Below, piece by piece: positions 1 to 5,661 of a stretch of DNA of 6,789 nt (positions within the stretch are counted from its first letter, which is position 1; every line of letters starts with the position of its first letter). The notes beneath the pieces were generated by a model that was not told where the DNA came from, searched no databases, and was given only the letters and a program-made list of their open reading frames with translations. The stretch is from Dehalococcoidales bacterium (GTDB taxonomy: Bacteria > Chloroflexota > Dehalococcoidia > Dehalococcoidales > UBA2162), in assembly GCA_020354275.1 (NCBI GenBank), contig CP070645.1:401121-407909 (forward strand), in the 5' to 3' direction. The position numbers were made by a program, and so were the translations under genes.

Positions 1-187
1 AGTCCTCAACCAGCTTGATAAACAAATCGCTTTCTTTGGTTTCACCGTGTTCACGGCTACAAAAGACAAAGGACAACTCAGCTTCAATTTCTCCCTGTTG
101 TATGCTGTTATAAGATGTTGTCAGGAGATCTCTGGCCGCCTTATCTCTGCCTGAAGAAAACCAGCCAAGCTGATAGATTGGCTTCAC
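1..187 (-). CDS. purN: PurN-like phosphoribosylglycinamide formyltransferase, N-terminal part only (runs off left edge)
   Basis: Only the first 62 codons are present. The translation begins MKPIYQLGWFSSGRDKAARD and later contains a stretch with SFVFCSREHGE. The hydrophobic strand followed by a Ser-Ser-Gly turn and a helix, then a second strand ending in a Cys-Ser-Arg turn, fits the start of the formyltransferase Rossmann fold, which in PurN transfers a formyl group from 10-formyl-THF to GAR in purine synthesis. The glycine turn differs from the classical SGNGSN of E. coli PurN, so this would be a divergent subfamily, as I recall from Dehalococcoidia; another formyltransferase is possible. The start is uncertain. 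An in-frame TAG at 206-208 limits it, leaving GTG at 185-187 or TTG at 194-196. A GAGGGGG run abuts the GTG, which is too close for a normal ribosome binding site. The GTG is chosen because it puts the first beta strand where PurN has it. The catalytic Asn-His-Asp region lies outside the window. Confidence 0.68.
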   Translation of the reverse strand, partial: MKPIYQLGWFSSGRDKAARDLLTTSYNSIQQGEIEAELSFVFCSREHGETKESDLFIKLVED

Positions 188-211
188 CCCCCTCAATTTG
201 CAGGTTTTCTA

Positions 212-217
212 ATTATA
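212..217 (-). promoter_or_regulatory. Candidate -10 box upstream of the purN-like gene
   Basis: On the minus strand the spacer between the PHP gene and the purN-like gene contains a perfect TATAAT. It lies about 25 nt upstream of the GTG start, so transcription would begin near position 205 and leave a leader of roughly 18 nt. I see no good -35 hexamer at 16 to 18 nt spacing (the closest candidates are GCATTA and CATTAG) and no extended -10 TG. The spacer is AT-rich, so a chance match is quite possible. If real, it would uncouple the purN-like gene from the genes before it. Confidence 0.3.
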
Positions 218-252
218 TCGCTAAAGGTGTTTACTAATGCGTAATCTGGATA

Positions 253-897
253 TTAGAATGCATTCTTTATTTTCGCCCAGGTGCTGTAAAAGTGAACCAG
301 GAAGCTGGAACGGTGCTGGTGGATCTTGCCTTTTCCCAAAGCCTGTAGAAAATCATCCTTGCCCCTAAATTCAGGCATTTCAACATAGGTATTACCTATT
401 TCGTCAATAGAATGGGCATCGCTACCGGCAGACCTGGAGATGTTAAATTTTGCGGCAAAGTTACGCGCTTTTGTTTCCGGCCAGGGGAACGGGCTCCTGG
501 CATTAAATACCTCTATAATATCGATCTGCTCTTTCATCTCTTCCAGAGCGCTGATATCCAGCCTAAGTCCCCGGAAGGGATCGAAAGGGTGAGGTAGACA
601 CACCAGCCCATCCTGAGTCCTTATCTCTGTTATTGCCTTCTCTATAGAAAGCCCGCTGTTTATCCTTTCTTTCAGGAACATGCCCATTATCTCGCCCTGA
701 GGTGTCAGAATCTCCTCGGCAACGATTACCGGAAACGGGGCCATTCCCGTCATTTTCAGGGCACCTTCAATGGCATCATGGTCAGCAATTGCAATACAGT
801 TGATTCCGGTATCCAGACAGCGTTGAATAATACCCTCCAGGGGTGTATTGCAGTCCATCGAGTACTGGGTATGGATGTGAAAATCAGCCTTTAGCAC
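253..897 (-). CDS. Short PHP-domain metal-dependent phosphoesterase
   Basis: This 214-residue protein is a member of the PHP superfamily, soluble, with no signal peptide or membrane segment. Visible metal-ligand motifs are HIH at residues 7-9 followed by Asp15, ADHD at 38-41, a glutamate pair at 61-62, LPHP with His103, and GSDAH at 158-162 with Asp160 and His162. The last motif followed by EIGNTY resembles the PHP-associated C-terminal segment. The nearest characterised relatives I can name are YciV/TrpH-type enzymes, which act on 3',5'-nucleoside bisphosphates and short RNA 5' ends. This protein is clearly shorter than those (about 290 residues), so the substrate is not assigned. The start is GTG, 9 nt after the efp stop, with no clear ribosome binding site, so translation probably depends on coupling to efp. 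The motif set looks complete, so an active phosphoesterase is likely; polymerase-type PHP or histidinol phosphatase (HisK) is less likely given its size. Confidence 0.88.
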   Translation of the reverse strand: MLKADFHIHTQYSMDCNTPLEGIIQRCLDTGINCIAIADHDAIEGALKMTGMAPFPVIVAEEILTPQGEIMGMFLKERINSGLSIEKAITEIRTQDGLVCLPHPFDPFRGLRLDISALEEMKEQIDIIEVFNARSPFPWPETKARNFAAKFNISRSAGSDAHSIDEIGNTYVEMPEFRGKDDFLQALGKGKIHQHRSSFLVHFYSTWAKIKNAF

Positions 898-906
898 AGT
901 ATTATC

Positions 907-1464
907 TCAGCCAGCCCTTTCTATGTAGGTACCGCTGCGGGTATCAACCTTGATAATATCACCTTGATTGATAAAGAGCGGAACCTGGATGGTAATACCC
1001 GTCTCTAGTGTAGCCGGTTTTGTTCCGGCGGTAGCCGTGTCTCCCTTGAAACCGGGACCGGTCTCCGTTACCTCAAGGTCAACGGTGATGGGCAATTCAA
1101 CACCTACCAGTTCACCTCGATAACTGGATAGCTGCAATGACATACCCTCTTTTAGGTAGTCTACCGTATCACCCAATTGACTTGAGTTAACCGGAATCTG
1201 CTCGAAGGTTTCCTCATCCATGAAATAATAAAGGTCACCATCATTATATAGGTACTGCGTGTTACGCATTTCCAGCCGTGCCCGGACAAACTTCTCGCCG
1301 GACTGGAAAGTTCGCTCGATAGTGTGGCCGTCACGGATATCACGCAGTTTTACCCTGGCCAACGCCGTACGCTTCATCTTGACATGCTGGTAGTCAATAA
1401 CCTGATACAGCTTATCTTCCAGTTCAATGGTAACTCCCTTTCTCAATTCGGTACCACTAATCAT
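907..1464 (-). CDS. efp: Elongation factor P with an atypical modification loop
   Basis: This 185-residue protein has the full three-domain EF-P length. EF-P enters the ribosome between the P and E sites and promotes peptide bond formation at consecutive prolines. The N-terminal KOW-like domain covers about residues 1-63, the first OB domain about 64-127, and the C-terminal OB domain about 128-185. The C-terminal block GDIIKVDTRSGTYIERAG is the classic EF-P signature. The domain I loop that normally reads HVKPGKGGAFVR is here HVKMKRTALAR (residues 27-37). The PGKG motif is absent and the loop looks one residue shorter; Lys31 or Arg32 sits near the site that is modified in other bacteria. The reading frame through the loop is continuous and the rest is well conserved. 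The start is ATG with GGAG 6 nt upstream. The gene follows the M24 peptidase by 25 nt, a pairing also seen in Firmicutes. The paralogue YeiP is less likely, given the well-conserved EF-P C-terminal signature. Confidence 0.96.
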   Translation of the reverse strand: MISGTELRKGVTIELEDKLYQVIDYQHVKMKRTALARVKLRDIRDGHTIERTFQSGEKFVRARLEMRNTQYLYNDGDLYYFMDEETFEQIPVNSSQLGDTVDYLKEGMSLQLSSYRGELVGVELPITVDLEVTETGPGFKGDTATAGTKPATLETGITIQVPLFINQGDIIKVDTRSGTYIERAG

Positions 1465-1470
1465 ATTTGA

Positions 1471-1474
1471 CTCC
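1471..1474 (-). promoter_or_regulatory. Ribosome binding site of efp
   Basis: GGAG, within CCGGAG, lies 6 nt before the efp ATG in the 25-nt gap after the peptidase stop codon. It is the clearest Shine-Dalgarno site in the window. It suggests efp is translated efficiently in its own right, unlike topA and the PHP gene, which lack such a site. Confidence 0.75.
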
Positions 1475-1489
1475 GGTAGTTGTTATTTT

Positions 1490-2560
1490 TTATTTCTCAG
1501 TTTTTGAAATCAACCTGATCCCGCCGTTTTCCATTACCACCAGGTCCTCGATCCTTACCCCTCCCCAGCCGGGAAGGTAAATACCAGGCTCTACCGTAAA
1601 CACCATACCCGAAACAAGCGTTTCATCTGAATTAGGTCCGAGACGCGGCCTTTCGTGTGCGGCCAGACCTACACCATGGCCCAAGGAGTGGCCGAATTCG
1701 GCACCGTGTCCTGCCTGCTCAATGACCTCTCTGGCCAACCCGTCGGCCTCGTCGCCGCGCATGTCCTCCTTTACTATTGAAAGGGCTGTCAGCTGTGCCC
1801 CGAGAACGATATCGTATATCCTGTTGAAGGTTTCATCCGAGTCTCCCAGACAAATGGTGCGGCTGATATCACTTGCGTATTTACCGAACCTGGCCCCAAT
1901 ATCGATAAGCACCGGTTCTCCGGTTTCTATTTTACGTTCTGATGGTTTGGCATGCGGCATCGCTGAATTTGGCCCTGAAGCAACAATAGCCCCAAACGGT
2001 ATCGTCTGGCTACCGTTATCACGCAGGAACTTCTCTACCTCCCAGGCTATTCCTGCTTCGGTCATACCAGGTCGGATTATTTCCTTGAAATATTCAATGG
2101 CCTTGTCGCTGATTTCAGCGGCTCTGGTGATAAGCTCAATCTCTTCTGGTTCTTTAATTGCCCGCAGCGAATCCACCAGTCCGTCAACGGGCACCAGCTT
2201 TAAACTTGATTTGTTTTTGCTCAGCGCATCGGATAGTTGCCGGTATACAGCATAGGTGACATGCTCTGTTTCGAAACCTAGGCAGCCCAGGTCCAGGTCA
2301 GCCAGGAGGCGGGGAAACCATTCCTCAGTGCTACCAGATATCTTAAAGACCTCATAACCGTCTGCTTGCTGCCCGGCCTGCTCTATATAACGGAAGTCAG
2401 TGGCTAAAATTTCATGCTGCGCCGTTATCAACAGGTAGCCCGCCGAACCATCAAACCCGGAGAGGTAATACCTGTTTTCCGGCTGAGAGACAAAAACACC
2501 GTCAAGGTCTCTGTTATCCAGTTCCTGACGCAACTTCTCAATACGGTCACTTAAGCCCAA
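1490..2560 (-). CDS. M24B metallopeptidase, Xaa-Pro aminopeptidase or dipeptidase family
   Basis: This 356-residue cytoplasmic enzyme of the creatinase/aminopeptidase P family should hydrolyse peptide bonds before proline. Residues 1-130 form the creatinase-type N-terminal domain (QPENRYYLSGFDGSAG near 26-41). Residues 140-356 form the pita-bread catalytic domain. The five metal ligands are all visible: Asp220 in LIDIGA, Asp231 in SDISRT, His295 in GHSLGHGVG, Glu324 in FTVEPG and Glu338 in VRIEDL. His302 in AHERP fits the usual second active-site histidine. The length matches the short PepQ/YqhT-like group rather than the E. coli PepP or PepQ of about 440 residues, so dipeptidase and aminopeptidase specificity cannot be told apart here. 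The start is TTG, supported by AAGGA 9 nt upstream and by an in-frame TAG shortly before it. It sits 43 nt after xer and 25 nt before efp. It ends directly after the catalytic domain, as expected. Confidence 0.93.
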   Translation of the reverse strand: MGLSDRIEKLRQELDNRDLDGVFVSQPENRYYLSGFDGSAGYLLITAQHEILATDFRYIEQAGQQADGYEVFKISGSTEEWFPRLLADLDLGCLGFETEHVTYAVYRQLSDALSKNKSSLKLVPVDGLVDSLRAIKEPEEIELITRAAEISDKAIEYFKEIIRPGMTEAGIAWEVEKFLRDNGSQTIPFGAIVASGPNSAMPHAKPSERKIETGEPVLIDIGARFGKYASDISRTICLGDSDETFNRIYDIVLGAQLTALSIVKEDMRGDEADGLAREVIEQAGHGAEFGHSLGHGVGLAAHERPRLGPNSDETLVSGMVFTVEPGIYLPGWGGVRIEDLVVMENGGIRLISKTEK

Positions 2561-2569
2561 AATTATCTA

Positions 2570-2574
2570 TCCTT
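2570..2574 (-). promoter_or_regulatory. Ribosome binding site that supports the TTG start of the M24 peptidase
   Basis: AAGGA lies 9 nt upstream of the TTG at 2558-2560. An in-frame TAG lies between this site and the start, and no ATG or GTG is available at a matching place. The site therefore favours the TTG. The rest of the 43-nt gap (2561-2603) shows no promoter hexamers on this strand and no hairpin followed by a T run. Confidence 0.6.
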
Positions 2575-2603
2575 TTGACAGGCCTACAGACTAATTAAAC
2601 CCG

Positions 2604-3539
2604 TTACCTGTCTTCTGATTTCACAACCGGCTCCTTCGCCATCGGATGAGCACTGAGGTAAACCTTTTGTGCCTGGCTCTTGCTCACGTGAGTGTAGATC
2701 TGGGTGGAAGCCAGGCTGGCGTGCCCCAGAAGCTCCTGCACGACCCGTAAATCGGCTCCGCCGTCTAGCAGATGGGTGGCGAAGGTATGACGCAACATGT
2801 GCGGATGCACGTCCTTTTCAATCCCGGCCATGTTAGCATATTGAGTCATTATTATCTGCACGCTCCGCTCGGTCAGGCGCTTGCCATAACGGCTAATAAA
2901 CAGGGCACTACTGCTCTTCTCCCCAAGCAAGCCGACCCTACCGTCATTAAGATAGGCACTCAACGCTTCTGAAGCCGGCTCTCCCATCAGCACTATACGC
3001 TCCTTGGAGCCTTTGCCCCAGACCCGGATTTCACGGCTATCAGCGTTAATCTGTTCCAGATTTAGCTGTACCAGTTCACTAACCCTGAGACCCGAAGCGT
3101 ACAGCAGCTCCAGCAGAGCACGGTCTCTTTGTCCCTGTGGGGTTGCCTGATCGGGCATCGCCAGGAGACTGTTTATCTCGTTGTTAGTCAGGAATGAGGG
3201 CAGGTGCTTGTCCAGCTTGGGTGATGAAACAGTCTGTAACGGGTTAACCGGCAATATCTCTTCACGCACTAGATAACGGAAAAAGGAACGAATGGCCGAT
3301 AGTTTACGGGCAATACTAGCCTTAACCAGACCCTGTTCCATAAGGTATAGCAGGTAATCACGTAAAACAGACCTGTCTACCTCATTAATTGTTGCAATCC
3401 CTTTCTCTGTTAAGAAGGTAAAGAAGCCCTTTACCCGTTTTGAACCGAGTAAATCGGAGACATAGTTACGCACTGTGTATGGGGAAGCATTACGTTCCGC
3501 CTCAAGGTAGTTTATGTACCTGTTAAAAACCTCTTGCAT
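2604..3539 (-). CDS. xerC: Xer-type tyrosine recombinase (XerC/XerD family)
   Basis: This 311-residue site-specific recombinase most likely resolves chromosome dimers at a dif site together with FtsK. The N-terminal SAM-like core-binding domain covers about residues 4-100 and the catalytic domain about 115-300. All six catalytic residues are present: Arg152 (SGLRVSE), Lys176 (GKGSKER), His247 and Arg250 (HPHMLRHTF), His273 (LLGHASL) and Tyr282 (TQIYTHV). Their spacing nearly equals that of E. coli XerD. The ATG at 3537-3539 is chosen because AGGA lies 8 nt upstream and the N-terminus then has normal family length; a longer in-frame GTG at 3573-3575 would add 12 residues inside topA. About six extra residues (LGSKRVK region, 31-37) separate the first two core-binding helices compared with XerC of Bacillus. 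XerC and XerD cannot be separated by motif alone; the position after dprA-topA, as for Bacillus codV, favours XerC. A phage or integron integrase is unlikely given the housekeeping context. Confidence 0.93.
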   Translation of the reverse strand: MQEVFNRYINYLEAERNASPYTVRNYVSDLLGSKRVKGFFTFLTEKGIATINEVDRSVLRDYLLYLMEQGLVKASIARKLSAIRSFFRYLVREEILPVNPLQTVSSPKLDKHLPSFLTNNEINSLLAMPDQATPQGQRDRALLELLYASGLRVSELVQLNLEQINADSREIRVWGKGSKERIVLMGEPASEALSAYLNDGRVGLLGEKSSSALFISRYGKRLTERSVQIIMTQYANMAGIEKDVHPHMLRHTFATHLLDGGADLRVVQELLGHASLASTQIYTHVSKSQAQKVYLSAHPMAKEPVVKSEDR

Positions 3540-3543
3540 AGGA

Positions 3544-5661
3544 TTATTCCTGCTTGAGATTGCCCCGGTAATCACACTTGGTGCATTTCTCCCATTTTGT
3601 CCGGTAAACAGTCAGCAGGCTACCACAATGGGGACATGGTTGAGGTAACGGCCTGTTATTAGTGGCGAACTGGCATTTCGGGAAGTTGCTACAACCATAA
3701 AAAGTACGCTTTTTCTTGTTAACCCTCTCTACTATTTCGCCACCGCATTGCGGGCAGCTAACCCCGGTTTTTACCTGGAACGACTTGGTATATTTACACT
3801 GAGGATAACCGCTACAGGCGAAGAATTTTCCGAAACGGCCAGATTTAATTACTATTGGTTTACCACATTCAGGACAGGTTTCTTCAGTTGGCTCATCGGC
3901 CAGCTTTACCTTGTCAATAACCTCGAAGGCTTTAGTCAGGTTTCTATCAAAGGGTGTGTAGAAATCCTTTACAATGTTTACCCAGTCTCCTTTGTCATTG
4001 GCTATTCCATCCAGTTCATCTTCCATATGGGCGGTAAATTCAATATCCACAATATCAGGAAAATGCTGGCTAACCAGGTCGTTTACCAGTGTGCCTAATT
4101 CCGTAGGCTGAAAGCTCCCCTTGACCTTGGTAACGTAGTCTCGCTCCTGAATAGTTGAAAGGATCGTTGCATAGGTGCTGGGGCGCCCGATACCCCATTG
4201 CTCCAGCATTTTTATCAGGGTTGCTTCGTTGAAGCGCGGTGGGGGCTGGGTAAAATGCTGCTCCGGGAAAAGCCCGAGGAGTGTGAGCTGGTCACCCTTG
4301 GTAAGTTGTGGCATTAACAGGCCTACCTTATCTTCATCATCCGGCTGGTCTTTCTCCTCAACATAAAGGATAGTAAAACCGGGAAAGCGGTTAACCGAGT
4401 TTGAGTTCCTTAATAGATAGGCATTTTTCAGGTCACGGTGTCTGGCCTCAATATCAACAGTGGTATTGTCAAAGATGGCCGCCGACATCTGACTGGCTAC
4501 CATCCGTTTCCAGATGAGCTCATACAGCCTGAACTGGTTATTGGTAAGGTATTCTTTTATCTGAGAAGGCTCTCGTTTTATTCGAGTAGGACGGATTGCC
4601 TCATGCGCCTCCTGCGCCCCCTTACTGATATTGGTGAAAGAACGGGCATGCGGTGGCATGAATTCAACGCCATACTTGCCACTAATAAACTCTCTGGCTT
4701 CGGTTACCGCTACCCGGGCTACCTTTGTAGAATCAGTACGCATATAGGTAATAAGCCCTACATGTCCTTCCTTGCCTATTGACAAACCCTCATAGAGCTG
4801 CTGGGCAATGCTCATCGTCTGCCCAACAGAGAAACGGAAGCGCCGCCAGGCTTCCTGTTGCAAGCTGCTGGTAATAAACGGAGGTGCCGGCTGACGGGTT
4901 ACCTTTTTGGTTTTGACCTTAGTGACACTGTAGTTGGCCTCTTCCAATTCGGTACTGACTTCTTTAGCTTCCTCCTGGCTATGAATATCTAACTTATTGC
5001 CATTGGCCAGACTCACCAGTGTAGCCCTGAAGGTCGGTGCGCCATCACCCTTTACCTTCTTGTTTAACTCGGCTTCAATAGTCCAGTATTCGGTGGGTAT
5101 GAACCCTTCAATCTCCCTCTCACGGTCAACGATGACTCTTAGTGCCACCGATTGGACCCTCCCGGCAGAAAGGCCCCTCCGTACCTTCCGCCAGAGTAAC
5201 GGGCTTAACTTGTAACCCACCAGCCTATCCAGAATACGCCGCGCCTGCTGGGCATTGACCAGTTGCATATTGATCGAGCGGGGGTGTTGAAAGGCACGTT
5301 TGATTGCCTCTTCCGTTATCTCATGAAAAACGACCCGACGATGGGGAATCTTGTTCGCTTTCATCACACTGATTAAATGCCAGGCAATTGCTTCTCCCTC
5401 GCGGTCTGGGTCAGTTGCCAGATATACGGTAGATGCCGTCTTGGCTGCCTCCCTCAGTTCCCGTGCCGTTTTACTCTTCGGCCTCGGCACTACGTAGTTA
5501 GGCTGGAAATCATTCTCTATGTCCACACCCAGCTTGCTTTTAGGCAGGTCTCTGACATGACCCAGTGAAGCCTTGAGATTATAATCCCTGCCCAATATCC
5601 TGCCCAGCGTTCTTGCCTTGGCTGGCGATTCGACTACTACCAGGTTCTTCTTACTGGCCAT
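3544..5661 (-). CDS. topA: DNA topoisomerase I (type IA) with three C-terminal zinc ribbons
   Basis: This 705-residue enzyme relaxes negative supercoils by cutting one DNA strand and forming a 5'-phosphotyrosyl link. The Toprim domain covers about residues 5-115, with catalytic Glu11 (VVESP) and the acidic triad Asp84, Asp86, Glu88 in TDPDREGE. GRVQS is at 167-171. The active-site tyrosine is Tyr306 in ITYMRTDS, with Arg308 beside it. GRPSTYA is at 492-498. The core ends near residue 585. Three cysteine modules follow: Cys596/599/616/622, Cys636/639/657/663, and a shorter Cys676/679/693/696. Length is similar to Bacillus TopA (about 690), and nothing is missing. The ATG start overlaps the dprA stop as TAATG, and no strong ribosome binding site lies close by (GGAG is more than 20 nt upstream), so translation is probably coupled to dprA. 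Reverse gyrase and topoisomerase III are excluded by the lack of a helicase domain and by the zinc ribbon tail. Confidence 0.98.
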   Translation of the reverse strand: MASKKNLVVVESPAKARTLGRILGRDYNLKASLGHVRDLPKSKLGVDIENDFQPNYVVPRPKSKTARELREAAKTASTVYLATDPDREGEAIAWHLISVMKANKIPHRRVVFHEITEEAIKRAFQHPRSINMQLVNAQQARRILDRLVGYKLSPLLWRKVRRGLSAGRVQSVALRVIVDREREIEGFIPTEYWTIEAELNKKVKGDGAPTFRATLVSLANGNKLDIHSQEEAKEVSTELEEANYSVTKVKTKKVTRQPAPPFITSSLQQEAWRRFRFSVGQTMSIAQQLYEGLSIGKEGHVGLITYMRTDSTKVARVAVTEAREFISGKYGVEFMPPHARSFTNISKGAQEAHEAIRPTRIKREPSQIKEYLTNNQFRLYELIWKRMVASQMSAAIFDNTTVDIEARHRDLKNAYLLRNSNSVNRFPGFTILYVEEKDQPDDEDKVGLLMPQLTKGDQLTLLGLFPEQHFTQPPPRFNEATLIKMLEQWGIGRPSTYATILSTIQERDYVTKVKGSFQPTELGTLVNDLVSQHFPDIVDIEFTAHMEDELDGIANDKGDWVNIVKDFYTPFDRNLTKAFEVIDKVKLADEPTEETCPECGKPIVIKSGRFGKFFACSGYPQCKYTKSFQVKTGVSCPQCGGEIVERVNKKKRTFYGCSNFPKCQFATNNRPLPQPCPHCGSLLTVYRTKWEKCTKCDYRGNLKQE
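3548..3551 (-). promoter_or_regulatory. Ribosome binding site that decides the start of xer
   Basis: AGGA lies 8 nt upstream of the ATG at 3537-3539 and sits inside the last codons of topA, just before its TAA. The topA stop and the xer start are separated by only 4 nt. This supports the ATG over the upstream in-frame GTG and implies that ribosomes finishing topA can restart on xer. Confidence 0.65.

Noticed and set aside
234..256. Inverted repeat CTAAT ... ATTAG around the PHP stop codon, considered as a terminator
   Set aside because: The arms are only 5 bp and AT-rich, the loop is 13 nt and no T run follows, so it is neither a credible terminator nor a clear operator.
1161..1343. 60-codon open frame on the minus strand inside efp
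   Set aside because: It is a frame-shifted reading of efp with no motif; the efp frame is complete and conserved.
1722..2255. 177-codon open frame on the plus strand
   Set aside because: It lies wholly antisense to the M24 peptidase catalytic region, its translation is serine-rich low-information sequence with no recognisable motif, and the opposite strand has an intact enzyme.
2575..2580. Exact TTGACA on the plus strand in the xer-peptidase gap
   Set aside because: It points against all genes, and no -10-like hexamer follows at 16 to 18 nt (the sequence there is about AACCCG).
2604..3539. Xer gene as the integrase of a mobile element
   Set aside because: It lies in a tight housekeeping gene run, its catalytic spacing matches XerD, and no attachment repeats or cargo genes are visible.
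3540..3575. Longer xer frame beginning at a GTG inside topA
   Set aside because: The 12 added residues have no family support, and the ATG at 3537-3539 has a well-placed AGGA and gives a normal XerC length.
3748..4098. 116-codon open frame on the plus strand
   Set aside because: It is antisense to the topA C-terminal part, including the first zinc ribbons, and shows no family motif. It is a shadow of the topA frame.
4438..4782. 114-codon open frame on the plus strand
   Set aside because: It is antisense to conserved topA core sequence including the active-site region, with no motif of its own.
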